Assembly (NCBI GenBank): GCA_023014485.1
Contig: JAJOZX010001000.1
Location: 662,501-726,500 of the forward strand
Length of the DNA stretch: 64,000 nt
Origin: Bathynomus jamesi
Lineage: Eukaryota; Arthropoda; Malacostraca; Isopoda; Cirolanidae
Reading direction: 5' to 3'
The translations under genes and the position numbers were made by a program. Shown here one piece after another: positions 9,742 to 21,565 of the stretch (the stretch's first letter is position 1; every line of letters starts with the position of its first letter). The notes below the pieces were generated by a model. The model was not told where the DNA came from. It saw only the letters and a list, made by a program, of their open reading frames with translations, and ran no database searches.

Positions 9742-11161
9742 AACCGTGAATGACGACGATGTACAGCCCCCCATCGATATCACAGACGAACCCGATGAGT
9801 AGCTACAGAATCCTTCCCCGCTGACGAACCCTCACCAGCGACACCTGTAGCATGCGACAGTTCAAAGCGGAAGCATGATGAAGAACCCTCCACGTCAGGT
9901 ATAAAGCGTGCCAGGATTGCGCCGGTTGTTAGACCCCCAGTAATAGAGCCCCAACCCTCTACGTCTTACGACACAACCCCCACAATAGTACCTTCCTCAA
10001 ATATGCCCCATTATTGTTCAGTTCCGGGTACTTCCTCCACAGCTTCTCATACTGTGGAGGATGGTATAACATTCGAGTTGGTGCGCACCGCTACCCCACC
10101 CCTGCCCTGACTAGAAATCGGTACGTGGTCAGGGTTGACCCTGGATCCCTGTATACCAACGGACTGCGGCGCGTAGTTGAACGTATTGTGGAGTTTGCCC
10201 TTCAGAACCGTGACGAACGTGAAGTCCGGACGAGGTTGTCCTTCAGGTTCGGGTCAGATGACGGGAACGTAGATGATTTTTGGGTAGTAATACCGTTCAA
10301 ACGTTTGGTGGCTGTAGACATAGAACATATTTTGGGCCGTATAATGCAGGCCTCTCAAAGTAGTAGAGCCTTCAATATGGACAACTTCATGGTAGATATT
10401 GACAGAGTATTCCGGGTTGCGGGTCATAATGCCACACCTTATACTCTTAATTTCAATTCTCCGGTTATTTACAGAAAACATTTAAACGTCGATCGTGGTT
10501 GCGGTTTTACAGCAATAGTCTTAGCTCATATGTTCACTGTCCTAAATACATGGACGCAAAAAATTTGGCTGCCTACGGTTGTGCAGCGTGCTCGTAAACT
10601 GGCTTCAGATTGTAAGCTTGAGTTTGACTGTAATATGGGACCTGAAAAACTGAGAAGGGCCGAGCAGGAAATGAATGCACGTATAGTCGTATTTGGAATG
10701 GATGATCGTCGTAGGACTGTGTATGTTTTTAAAAGCTGCGTGAGAGATTGTACAAGACCTCTACTTATTTTAGGATTGTCAGGAACGTCGTATCTCCCCA
10801 TCTGTAACATAAGGGCTCTCTACGCTAGTTATGATAAAAGTAAAAAATATGGAAAGCATCATGATTTGTGTAAGGAATGTCTCGAATTTGCTGATGATAT
10901 AGTGAAACATTGTAAGGATTTCATTTCTAAATGGTATATGAGCAGTGTAAAAGCCCCAAATGTGAAAGTCATGTAGTTGAATCCGAGAAGAGGGAATGTA
11001 ATGTGTGTAGACATACATTTTTCAATAATTCACTGGTATGCATCAATTTTGCTGTCAAGGGTTTTGTAAGTGATTCGTATAGAGTTTTTCCTGCTGATTT
11101 CGAATCTGCAATCCGTTTTCCTCAATCAGCTCAGGTTATCCGGCTATGGCCTCATAAGTAA
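9742..11161 (+). pseudogene. Polinton A DNA polymerase B, N-terminal part (exon 3)
   Basis: The exon starts after the acceptor at 9741. The first reading frame ends at a TAG at 9799 caused by a small deletion relative to copy B. A shifted frame then encodes a nuclear-localisation-like basic stretch ('IKRARIAP'). 10,014-10,976 is long and open: 'RFGSDDGNVDDFWVVIPFK', 'ILGRIMQAS' and 'VDRGCGFTAIVLAH' resemble the N-terminal region of protein-primed PolB from Polintons ('D..C.ARAIV'). A cysteine cluster (C..C, CNVC) follows at about 10,940-11,010. The exonuclease motifs are not visible before the 7-kb insertion that starts near 11,250; the gene resumes at 18,343. Confidence 0.8.
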
Positions 11162-11635
11162 AATAGAATTTTTCGTGATTTTGTCAAAGCGGAATTGGAA
11201 CAGTAACATCTATCATCACTTGTTTCACTTGTATAATATCTTTTTTTACTTTTCAGGCATATAGATAAAATATTTCATAATGAATAGAGCGTGTAAAAAT
11301 GATCCCAATAGATTCTGCTACATATGTGGGACGGTTACCATGCCAAATAACCAGTTCCAAATGACTAAATTTGTGAAGACAATGTATAGAGCATACTTTG
11401 GAATTAAGCTAGGGGACCAGGACAAAAATTTCGCCCCTCATATGTGCTGCAAGACGTGCATTGAAAATTTGAGAAGATGGAGCAAAGGCAGAGCGAAATC
11501 TTTGCCTTTTGGAATTCCCATGATTTGGAGAGAAGGAAAGGATCACGTGACAGATGCTATTTCTGCATGACAAACCTCCAAGGTGGGCTTATAAATTTAT
11601 TTTTCTTAAATATTTTGAAATCCTCGTATGAAACT

Positions 11636-11783
11636 TGACATAATATTCACCATAATGTAATATTCACCATATATAGCATAATATTCACCATAATGGTAAT
11701 CATACATTTACATATACATATTGTTATAGAAAATACATTTACACATACATATTGTTATACAAGTTACATTTACATATACAATG
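11636..11783. repeat. Tandem AT-rich repeats in an intron
   Basis: About three units of CATAATATTCACCATA, then about three units of TACATTTACATATACATATTG. They lie in the first intron of the repeat-family gene and have no visible function. Confidence 0.75.
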
Positions 11784-11786
11784 ATT

Positions 11787-11858
11787 GTATATTTTCTTTC
11801 TTTTTCATTCATATTGTCCCCGAAGGGACAATATGAATGAAAAAGAAAGAAAATATAC
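11787..11858. repeat. Perfect 34-bp inverted repeat (hairpin)
   Basis: Arms 11,787-11,820 and 11,825-11,858 are exact reverse complements around a CGAA loop. The stem ends in ATTGTCCC/GGGACAAT. It lies in the intron before exon 2 of the repeat-family gene. Confidence 0.95.
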
Positions 11859-13541
11859 AGACTCCATCGATCTATTTCATATCTTACAGACCGCAGCCTT
11901 CCCTCACGAGCCGCCACTGTCTGAATGCTTCTTCTATTTCATATGCAAGTTTTATATCCATGTTTCTGTGTTTCTATTTTCAGGAGTTAACAAGAAGAAT
12001 AAACACATTGTTGTATACCCTGACATTCCTTCTGCTATGAGACCTGTACCCCATGGTCCTGGAATTCCAATACCCGACCCACCTCAAACCCTGGACTTCG
12101 ATGATTCTGATGATGAATCAATGACCAATGCCAATGACCAGTCCCAGTCGTATATACCTCAAAATACCGCTTCAAATGAGCCGAGGCCTCTCAACCAGGC
12201 CAAACTTAATGATCTTACCAGGGATTTAGGACTTTCCAAATTAGCTGCCGAAATCTTGGGCTCACGACTTCGAGAGGACAACTTGCTGGCTCCGGGAACA
12301 ACATTCTCCTGGTATAGGAAACGAGAGGAAGAATTCCGCAAGTCTTTTGCAGTGCACGAAAATACCTCTTCCTTAGTGTACTGCTGCAATGTTGAGGGGC
12401 TAATCGAATCCTTGGGCCTGCCATATAACGCATCAGAATGGAGGCTATTTATAGACTCGTCTAAACGAAGTTTGAAAGCAGTACTTCTCAACATTGGGAA
12501 TAGGGTTGCATCAGTCCCTGTAGCACATTCCGTACAACTTACTGAGAGCTACGATAACATGAAAATTTTACTGGATGCTCTCGTATACGACCAACATAAC
12601 TGGAGGATCTGTGGAGATTTGAAGGTAATACTAATATCATAAGTAAACTATTGCTATTGACTATGTTGTTTTTCCAAAGGTTATTTGAGAGCGTATAAGA
12701 ACACTTAACTTCCCCACAGAAGTGATACAGTCCAATGCATAGATTTTTTTATCTGATAGAACAAATTCTCTAAATTCTTTAAATATTTTCATTTTTTTCA
12801 GATTGTGGCATTTGTATTGGGAATGCAAAGGGGATACACGAAATACCCATGTTTCCTCTGCAAATGGGATAGCCGAGCGGATGAGAAGCACTATGCACAG
12901 CGTGAATGGGCATCCAGAGAGAATTTTGAACCTGGGTCGCATAATGTCGTTTCAGTGCCCCTTGTACCACCAACAAACATTTTGCTCCCACCACTTCATA
13001 TTAAGCTGGGCTTGATGAAAAATTTCATCAAATCAATGAATAAGGAGGGTTCAGCATTCCGATATCTCGAGAGTAAATTTCTTCATATATCTGATGCTAA
13101 ACTAAATGCTGGGGTTTTTGATGGTCCTCAAATTCGAACTTTGATCAAGGATACTCAGTTCGAAAACGCAATGACTCCAACTGAGAAGAATGCCTGGCAG
13201 GCATTCAAATCAGTTGTCACTGATTTTCTTGGCAAGCGTAGAAGTCCAGAATAAGAGTCCGTTGTCGAAAACTTGTGGAAGCTTTCAAAGCTCATGGGTC
13301 GCGCATGTCCATAAAAATGCACTTTTTGTGGTCCCACTTGGACTATTTTCCTGAAAATTGCGGGCATTATAGTGAGGAACAGGGTGAACGATTTCACCAA
13401 GATATCAAAATAATGGAAGAGAGGTACCAGGGAAACTGGGATATCAATATGCTGGCGGACTATTGCTGGTGTTTGAAGCGAGACGTGCCCGAAGAAAAAA
13501 ACAGACGGAAAGCCAAAAAAACTTCATTCCTTCCTCAATAA

Positions 13542-14040
13542 ACTTTTTTCCATATTCATTGTATGAATAAAAGTATTTATTCACACAATGTTTTCATTTT
13601 TCACGAGTGTTCTTATAATATTACTCGTATCTACAGTGTTTAAGCTAAAAAAATCAATAAATTTGGGGATAAAATTGGACTTATAATAAATGGCCAATAG
13701 AGAAAAAACCTGACCTGATTGAGGAAAACAAATGTCATTTTCGAATTTAGCATGGTCGAATTATATAATATGAGTTGAAAAAACCCTCACAGCAGACAAA
13801 AAAATTTCATATGCATACCAGTGTAATTAACCAACAGTTGTTGTCCATAGATATTAGTGCAGAAAGTACAAAAAAGAGTGTCTTTAGATTCGCTTGTGCA
13901 GAATCTGAGGTTATTTATAATCATCATGTTTGCTGACATGCTCCATGAACAAAATCGAATTTCATAATGTCGACGTTCGACCTTACGCAAGGATATGGAG
14001 TTCAGATTTCAAATATACATTTCAGATTTTCAATAAAAAT
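13542..14040. other. AT-rich spacer, nothing recognised
   Basis: Contains an AATAAA (about 13,566) that could end the preceding gene's transcript. No other feature seen. Confidence 0.6.
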
Positions 14041-14215
14041 TACTAACCTAACCTAACAGACCAACCCAACCTCACCAGATCTATCCTAACGAGTCGTAAC
14101 CTAACCAGGCATAATGTAACCTAACCTAACCCTGCTTTATTGGTTCATCTTTCATTTTGAAAGTACTGTGTGTGTGTATATATATATACTGTATATACAC
14201 ACACACCTTTAGTTT
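14041..14215. repeat. AACCT units and TG/TA palindrome
   Basis: Degenerate AACCT units at 14,041-14,130, then a near-palindrome of GTGTGTATATATA...TATATACACACAC at about 14,168-14,207. Confidence 0.75.
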
Positions 14216-14221
14216 GCTTCC

Positions 14222-14350
14222 GCCCGAATTGTTCATTCTGACGAAGGTCAAGCTTTTTACTCCACTTTAGACCTACAGTTTAACGTGGAATCCGGACCAA
14301 ACCCCACCAGCAGCCCAGCGTCTTAACCACTAGGCTACCCAGGGTACCCA
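14222..14350 (-). mobile_element. tRNA-derived SINE (family 1)
   Basis: On the minus strand it starts with GGTAGCCTAGTGGTTAAGACGC, which carries a good polymerase III A box (TAGCCTAGTGG). The 3' body (GTAGGTCTAAAGTGGAGTAA) is shared with 56,345-56,525 and partly with 3400-3480 and 15,125-15,165, so this is a dispersed family and not a tRNA gene. Confidence 0.75.
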
Positions 14351-14394
14351 TTTATCTACTAACCAATTTGTTTTGTTTTGTCGTGTGGAAGGAT

Positions 14395-14631
<237 letters not shown>

Positions 14632-14740
14632 AGAATTGCATTCGCTCCAATTCGGTACTATCTTTTAAAAGATGATACAATGTATCACTTTCTTCCTGCA
14701 CAGGAAATAGCTACTATTTTGTTGTTGATGTTTTTTTCGG

Positions 14741-14800
14741 TTCAATTTAGGTTAGGTTAAGTTAGGCTAGGTTTACCTAACCCAACCAACGTAGCCTAAA
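14741..14800. repeat. Head-to-head AGGTT/AACCT units
   Basis: AGGTTAGGTTAAG is followed directly by TTTACCTAACCCAACC, i.e. telomere-like units in opposite orientations. Confidence 0.75.
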
Positions 14801-14829
14801 ATAAAATAAAATAAACCAAAATGTGGGTG

Positions 14830-15168
14830 TCTAAAATCCTGAGGTAATATGATTTTGAGTCTTTTAATTAAAATCGTAACGCGAGTGAAATTCAAAGAAA
14901 TAATCATTATAATATATATATGGTAAAAAAGCGCATTCTCTATAAACTTTTTAATGAACCCTTCTCTCCCTTAACGCAAGCGTAACTGCTTAAAAATTTG
15001 AAAATATAAAAGACATTACACATAAGAGCTAAAGTAACTTCAATGACCACCGACGAAAATGTAGGAGAAATTTGGACTTTTATAACTACTGTATATACCT
15101 TTCAACCTTCAAGTGTTCCGTGCGATGATTCCTCATTTCACGAAGGTCAAGCTTGTCGCCCCTCCTCT

Positions 15169-15208
<40 letters not shown>

Positions 15209-15640
15209 TATATACACACTAGTATATATCGCAGATAGCATTTGAAATTAATTTCTGTACCTATATACCTATACCTCTTTGAACAGTATTCCTATACCTA
15301 TACCTGCTAAAATTTTCCTATCTTTACCTATTTAAATCCTGCATCAATTTAAAATAAAATAAGAAGCGTATTAGTAATGTACGTAGTTTTATTATTTGAA
15401 TCATTCTCATTATCTAATTACCTTTTGAAAATTAAAAAGAAAGGTGGAAGACTATATTGAAAGAACAGCCCTATTTTTAGGTCTATTTTTTATTTGTAAA
15501 GAAGGATGTGCCTGTGGTTGTTTGATTATTCATAGTCACACTAAAGGGAAACCATGACTAATCAAACACCTCGGAATATTAATGGGGTTTAGTAAAAATA
15601 CAGTTGTAATCTAAAGTTTGAAGTCAAAGCTTTAAGGAAT
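14830..15640. other. Spacer with SINE fragment and TA tract
   Basis: A piece of SINE family 1 ('CACGAAGGTCAAGCTTG') at about 15,125-15,165 and TA repeats at 15,169-15,225. An imperfect inverted pair GTTTGATTATTCATAG/CTAATCAAAC occurs at 15,518-15,570. Nothing else recognised. Confidence 0.6.
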
Positions 15641-16524
15641 TATATTTTCATTGTAGGTTTAATACAGTATTTAGTTGTCTCTCCTTTGACGTCAATGGTT
15701 GCTTTGATTCTGTTGGGCATAGATGATAAGGCTTTAGCATAATTCCATATCCATTTCGGATTAGCAATAACAGAACAGAGGTTTCACAGGTTTTCGATCG
15801 GACTGAGTTTCAAATGAGCTACTAAGCCATTTCGAAGATGAAATGTGTTTTTTCATAAACCATTCTTTCACAATTTTAGCCGTGCAGCAAGGTGTACTAT
15901 CCTACTACTATAGAACCCTGAATATTCGTCCTTCTGCACTGTTCTCAGAGAATGTTGTTCAAGGATGTTTAAGTAAACAAGGGAATTCGCGGTCGTATCT
16001 TTGGGCAAAACCAAGGTTATATATGCTTTGGCGCCAAAACATCCCCAAACCATGCAATGATATCTTTGATTGAGCGAACGCCTGAAGTACAGATGACCCT
16101 GACCAAATTGAATGATCTGGTTTTTGTGGCAGAGCAAAACCTTAGCCCACTTTTCAGTATATTTGTGTGGAAAAGAGAGAAGCTTCTTGATCTGCTTTTT
16201 CGTTTAGGTTTTTTTTCGCTGTTCTTGCCGCTAAATCACTCTCATTCCGGAGCCACCGTCAAATGGTTCTTCTACTGACTGGAGTAGGGAGTCCTTCTAC
16301 ATCTCGGCACTAGTTATGGAGTTGACTTTTGTTTTCTTTCTGCGATCACATTATCATAGCGTTGAGTCGTTATTCATTGCCTTAAAAATCCTTATTTTGA
16401 CTTCGTATACTGCTAACTGAGGTATTTAAAATTAAGATGCTACTTGCCTTTGACTGTAGTCTCGTTTTATAAGTACTTCCACCTGACCTCGCTTCTCTGG
16501 GTAGATTTTCAGTTTTCGGCCCAT
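15640..16524 (-). mobile_element. Tc1-like transposase remnant
   Basis: The minus strand starts with an ATG at 16,524 and a Tc1-type helix-turn-helix start ('MGRKLKIYPEKRGQVEVLI'). The middle is 15,868-16,137 ('YHCMVWGCFGA'). The C-terminal end near 15,660-15,800 has 'SPIENL' and 'IKATIDVKGE'. Several stops and frameshifts show it is dead. The terminal repeats could not be placed. Confidence 0.8.
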
Positions 16525-16619
16525 TTTCAGTCTATGTAAATTAAGAACTCATTAGATAACGCACGGGTAAAGGAATACTTATGAATTTATAGCGTGATAT
16601 TTATAATGATATTTTGAAG

Positions 16620-16621
<2 letters not shown>

Positions 16622-16710
<89 letters not shown>

Positions 16711-16713
16711 ATA
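16622..16713. repeat. (TA)n microsatellite
   Basis: TA tract ending at the left end of the fold-back mariner element. Confidence 0.95.
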
Positions 16714-17637
16714 CAGGGTGGGCGGAAAGTAGCTCCCTATTTTGGATTGGTAAAAAAATACGTATATTATCCATTTATTTCAGAAGAAATAATATGAAAA
16801 GGTAGGCATACATGGTAGGTTTTCCTAAAATTCAATGTGGGCTCCAACTCTTTCCACCAGCTTCTGGAGCCGCCCAGGAATGGCGTCCACTGACTTTAGC
16901 AGGAATTCCGGCGGGATGGAGGACATGACTTCCCGAATTCGGTCCTCCAGTTCTTCCAATGTCCTCGGTTTGGTGCGGTAGACTTCTTCCTTTACCCACC
17001 CCCAAAGAAAGAAGTCACACGGTTACCGCTGAAAAACGGCAGAATCGGTTCAGTGTAACGGTGTGGTGTGGTATGACCTCAGATCAGGTTGTGGGCCCGT
17101 TCCTTCTGCGCAACACCATGAATGCTGAGCGGTACCTTGCTATGTTGCGAAACGAGGTCTGGCCGGTTGTCAGCACATGGGAGAACATCGACGATCTGAT
17201 ATTTATGCAAGATGGCGCCCCTCCGCACTTCGCTCTTGTTGTCCGTGAGTGGCTGGATGCCCACTTCCCTGGGCGTTGGATGGGTCGTCGTGGTCCACAT
17301 CAATGGCCAGCCAGGAGCCCGACTTGACACCGTGCGACTTTCTTTCTTTGGGGGTGGGTAAAGGAAGAAGTCTACCGCACCAAACCGAGGACATTGGAAG
17401 AACTGGAGGACCGAATTCGGGAAGTCATGTCCTCCATCCCGCCGGAGTTCCTGCTAAAGTCAGTGGACGCCATTCCTGGGCGGCTCCAGAAGCTGGTGGA
17501 AAGAGTTGGAGCCCACATTGAATTTTAGGGAAAACCTACCATGTATGCCTACCTTTTCATATTATTTCTTCTGAAATAAATGGATAATATACGTATTTTT
17601 TTACCAATCCAAAATAGGGAGCTACTTTCCGCCCACC

Positions 17638-17640
<3 letters not shown>
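16714..17640. mobile_element. Fold-back (palindromic) mariner-family element
   Basis: The ends are CAGGGTGGGCGGAAAG and its reverse complement, flanked by TA. The left arm (16,714-17,023) is a near-perfect reverse complement of the right arm (17,329-17,640), about 310 bp each. Both arms contain the C-terminal coding end of the transposase and the 3' terminus. The unique centre and right arm on the plus strand (about 17,040-17,526) encode the C-terminal half of a mariner-like transposase ('VTVWCGMTSDQVVGPF', 'FMQDGAPPHFAL', 'SPDLTPCDFF' across a frameshift). The N-terminal half is gone, replaced by the inverted duplicate of the 3' end. Confidence 0.9.
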
Positions 17641-17675
<35 letters not shown>

Positions 17676-17704
17676 TAATTGTCAATTTTATATATATATA
17701 TATA

Positions 17705-17771
<67 letters not shown>

Positions 17772-17811
17772 TGTTTAATTTAATTATTTAATTGTCGATT
17801 TTATAATATAT

Positions 17812-17869
<58 letters not shown>

Positions 17870-18330
17870 CGACAATCAAATAAAAAAAATTTATTATTAT
17901 TAAAACAATAAACAATCAATTTTATATATAATGAAATGAATTATAAGATTTATATTTTATATCATTGCTTAAAAATTCAAAAAAATGCAGAATAATGCAT
18001 AAATTTTATCTGCTTAAATCAGCCTCCATCTCTTGGCTTTTGATTTTCATCACTATGAGGATAAAAACATGCGTTTCACTTCATAAGGAAAGGTCCATTT
18101 CATAACAAATGTCATTTTCTAACTTTGGAGCCTATTGAATGAAAATTGTGATGCAAAAAAGGACATATTCCAAAAATTTGTAAGTGATTCTAAACATTTG
18201 GCCATACCTACAGTATTTATAGAAAAAGAATAAACACGAGAGTTAAAAACGTAATCTAACTGAAAAGTTAAAAATAAAACAAAAATGATCATATACATTT
18301 TACCTAGACAACAGCGACTTTTAGTAAAAT
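17641..18330. repeat. Long TA-rich low-complexity region
   Basis: (TA)n tracts at 17,641-17,870 are broken by TTAATTGTCGATTTTA and its inverse. The rest to 18,330 is AT-rich with nothing recognised; the polymerase resumes near 18,335. Confidence 0.8.
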
Positions 18331-18342
18331 ATCAGCTGATCT

Positions 18343-20339
18343 TTGTTGGTACTCATTCGTGAGCGTGAAGATTTTGACCGCTACTACAACAATTTTAATG
18401 AAGCTAGTCCATACAATATAGCTGATGAATGTGAACGCTATTGCATGAATGATGTGCGTGTGCTTAGGGTATGCTTCCAGGCATTTAGAAGGATGTACAT
18501 AGCCCGTTTCAAATGCGATCCGCTGCAAGTCGCGACCACGATCGCCTCATTATGTTTTAGGGTGTTCAAGAATAACTTCATGCCTAAAGACACCTTAGCA
18601 GTCATTCACAGAAACAACCCCCGCAGTTATGGGCACAAGGCTATTTACTGGCTCATACACCTACAGCAACAGACCGGGGTATACATAAAACATGCCCGCA
18701 ACACGGCTGAAGTACCCGTTAAGGTCAATAGTCGTGTTTTTTGGGTTGATGGCCTAAGTGAGGATCCAACCACTGGTGAGAAGACTGTGTATCCCTTTAA
18801 CGGCTGCTGGTGGCATGGATGCCCGCGCGCTGAGTGTGCCGTCATAGGGGACCTCCATGGAAGATCCTCCGCCGACAGCCTCGCATGGACCCGTAACCGC
18901 GATCAACCTATAGGCTCCCAGTTCACTCGCAAAATCGTGTGGGAGCATCAAACGTTCAATGGTGTTGGACCCCTCAAATGCGGTGACAGCTTGTTTGGAG
19001 GGTGTACAAACCCATTCAAGCTATACTTTCCGCCTACGGAGGGCGTAAAACTCCATTACTACGACTTCTGCTCTTTATACCCCTACGTGATGAAGAACAA
19101 TCCGTACCCCGTAGGTGCAGTTGAAAAAATGGTGGGTCCCACCATACCAACCATCGAGGAGTTTTCAGCTAACTTGAATGAGCACTACTTTGTACTCTCT
19201 TCCGTAGACGTGTTCCCCCCTCGCGATTTATGGATGTCGATCTTACCGGTCGTTATAGATCACAAACTCATGTTTCCCCTGTGCGTGAAGTGCGCAGAGA
19301 ACAACGGTGATTGTAACCATACAACCAACCAGCGCAAGATCAGAGGTGTATATACAAGCCCTGAGCTGGCCATAGCCGTTCGCCATGAGTACAGAATATT
19401 GAAGATACATGAGGTGTAAAGGTTTCAGAAGCTACCCAATCTTTTCACGCCATATATAAACGTTCTTGAAGGATAAGGTAGAAGCATCGGGCTATCCGCG
19501 AGGGTTTGATACCGAAGATGAAAAAACGGCTTATATTCAGCGTTATCGTGCCCATGAAGGTATACAGCTTGACCGTCCCCAAATTGTTAAGAATCATGGC
19601 AAGCGGTTTAGTGCAAAGTTGTGTCTAAACAGTCTTTGGGGGGAATTTGCACAGAATACTGGCAAAGGGAACGTTCATTTGGCACAAAGTTATAGTGAAG
19701 TTTGGGATTATGCCAACGCTCCCGATAAAGAGGTTATGGAGATCGTGAATGTAGGTAATACTTACATAATAAAGTACAATATCACCGAACTGGCCACAGA
19801 TACCTCACGGGTTCCAAACATACCTGTAGTCAGCTTCACAACGGCCTACGCCCCCATCAAGCTTTGGGGACTACTGCACTCTCTTGGGCGGAGGGTGCTG
19901 TACGCTGACACAGATAGCGTGATAGTCACAGCGAGGGAGAGTGAATACATGCCTGCTATTGGAGAATTCCTCGGAGAGCTAACTGACAAGATCAAGGATG
20001 AGTATGGTGATAGTGCATACACAAACTCATTTGTATCAACAGAGCCAAAAACCTATGGGGTACGGGTGAAGGTGGGGGATGATATGAAGTATATCGTGAA
20101 GGCTAAGGGTATCACGCTTAACCATGCGAACCGACGAGTCGTTGAAGGATCTAGTGTGCTTGGAAAATGAGGGCGACCAGCCACCCCAACTGACTGTAGT
20201 GACGCACAATTTTCGGGCGCAAATCCTTGGGTGTGTGAAGGAACTTAGGGGGACGAAGGTATGCCGTAACACCTATAGGAAACGTTACCAGATGCCTGGT
20301 ACCTACGATACCGTACCCTTTGGATACCTTAATCCTTGA
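18343..20339 (+). pseudogene. Polinton A DNA polymerase B, exonuclease end and polymerase domain
   Basis: Family B, protein-primed type. 18,343-19,419 starts at the end of the exonuclease domain ('ERYCMNDVRVLRVCFQAF'), then 'PFNGCWWHGCP' and polymerase motif A 'DFCSLYPYVM' near 19,060. A stop and a frameshift lie at 19,417-19,470. 19,466-20,170 has motif B ('KLCLNSLWGEF') and motif C ('YADTDSV', near 19,905). The C-terminus continues in another frame to 20,339 and ends 'KRYQMPGTYDTVPFGY', matching the conserved Polinton ending. It would replicate the element from a protein primer. The 7-kb insertion (11.25-18.33 kb) and at least three frame breaks make it non-functional. Confidence 0.92.
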
Positions 20340-20344
20340 TTGTA

Positions 20345-20346
20345 TT

Positions 20347-20379
<33 letters not shown>

Positions 20380-20398
20380 TATATATATGTGTGTGTAT
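20345..20398. repeat. (TA)n/(TG)n microsatellite
   Basis: Short TA tract ending in TGTGTGTG just after the polymerase stop. Confidence 0.9.
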
Positions 20399-20622
20399 TG
20401 TTAACAATATGTTTATTTATTACGTATATTTGTTTCATTTAACGTTTCATTTTCTCCTTTGCGTGCGTGTGTGCGTGTGTACATTCCTAAGCTCCGCCCA
20501 CTGTAAGATCGGTCACGTGACTCCTGCCACTACCTGAGCATATCTCTTCCCTGCGTGTTCAGTTGTCCGCTGCAAGCCCTGGATCTCAGACGTGTATTTT
20601 CTCGCGTAGACGAAAAATAGTA

Positions 20623-21206
20623 ATGGCTACCTTTAATATTGCGTGTTCAACGTTTATGAAGTGTTATTCGGCAAAGTGCGAAGATGTGGTGGATACTGAA
20701 AAACTCCCTATTCCACCCTCCTTTGATACTTTTAAGGTTACATTGAACCGTGCGAAGGAACAAGATGTTCAAATATTCTATGGATATTCTGGCGAGGGCA
20801 TTGTAGGATTTCGTAGTACAAGTGATGTATTGAAGTATGTTGTAGACCTATCCTTTATAAAAGCTCACACATACCGTGAAGTAGAAGAAACAACACGTTC
20901 AGAAGATAAGCAACGGTTATGGTTAGTGAGTCTTGTTGATGAGTGGTGCGACAAGCGATATTATGTCATGTTACATCATACGAGTACTCGTACCCTGCGA
21001 CTGAGAATGTAAATCTTGTCATCATGGAGAATCTTAAATATTTTTACCACTATATTAATATATATCATGACGAGGTTTGTAGTGAGGTTGTGGCTAATGG
21101 CCTGTGCGAGTTTTTAACAGACTTTAGAGACGAGCATCGATTGTTAAATAAAAAAGAAAAATATGGACATATGTTTCCCTCAAATAGTGCACCGGATTGT
21201 GAATAA
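20623..21206 (+). pseudogene. Polinton A right-arm protein 1, unknown, one frameshift
   Basis: An ATG at 20,623 opens a frame to 21,012 ('MATFNIACSTFMKC', 'IFYGYSGEGIVGF', 'RLWLVSLVDEWCDKRYY'). The overlapping frame 20,943-21,206 continues with 'ENLKYFYHYINIY' and 'EFLTDFRDEHRLL', so one protein of about 190 residues with a frameshift near 20,980 is likely. I do not recognise the family. It is well formed, cysteine-containing and soluble-looking. It lies just past the polymerase, where Polintons and adintoviruses carry variable accessory genes. An initiator-like TCAGTTG lies at 20,558. Confidence 0.5.
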
Positions 21207-21344
21207 GATGTATTTAGTTTGTGGAAATGAACGTCTGGTGCACATTCCGATAAAACATTAAAACCGGTATTGCTTCATGGAGCGGAAAAATTCAGATTGC
21301 CCAGTATAATGGGGCGCAAGTAATCACACGACTCTTTCATGTTA

Positions 21345-21525
21345 GAACAAACCCTACACACATCAGCAGTTTATGGTGTGACTCGCTCCCCCGTAGAGCC
21401 GAGCCGCCCACCCGTGTACCTCACCCCTCCGAAACACACGAGTTCGAACAAATCCGTACATGTTTCATCAGTTTATGGCGTGACTCACTCCGCCCGTCGA
21501 GTCGATCCGCCCACCTGTGGCTCAT
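21345..21525 (+). repeat. Two diverged direct repeats upstream of right-arm gene 2
   Basis: About 90-bp units, each with 'CATCAGYAGTTTATGGYGTGACTC' split by small changes and followed by GAGYCGAKCCGCCCACC. They sit between genes and could be duplicated promoter elements; a short open frame through them follows the repeat. Confidence 0.6.
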
Positions 21526-21565
21526 AGTCATCTCAGAGCTTGAACCGACTGGACGTGCGAATACG

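Larger units (their letters stand above)
11280..13541 (+). pseudogene. Multi-exon repeat-family gene of unknown function
   Basis: I recognise a protein family present in many copies in arthropods and other invertebrates, always 'uncharacterized'. Exon 1 (11,281-11,595) has a cysteine-rich start ('FCYICGTV', 'CCKTCIENL') with a one-base loss near 11,555. Exon 2 (about 11,984-12,624) follows a TTTTCAG acceptor and contains 'GTTFSWYRKREEEF' and 'EWRLFIDSSKRSLKAVLL'; its donor is AAG|GTAATA. Exon 3 (12,802-13,254) has 'YPCFLCKWDSR' and 'LLPPLHIKLGLMK'. After a frameshift at about 13,254 the end reads 'YFPENCG', 'EEQGERFHQD' and 'MLADYCW'. Copy number and the RNase H-like feel of 'FIDSSKRSLKAVLL' suggest origin from a mobile element. 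It lies in the insertion that splits the polymerase. Confidence 0.75.

Noticed and set aside
12159..12494. Minus-strand frame opposite the repeat-family gene
   Set aside because: Mirror frame; the plus strand has recognised protein family motifs and splice sites.
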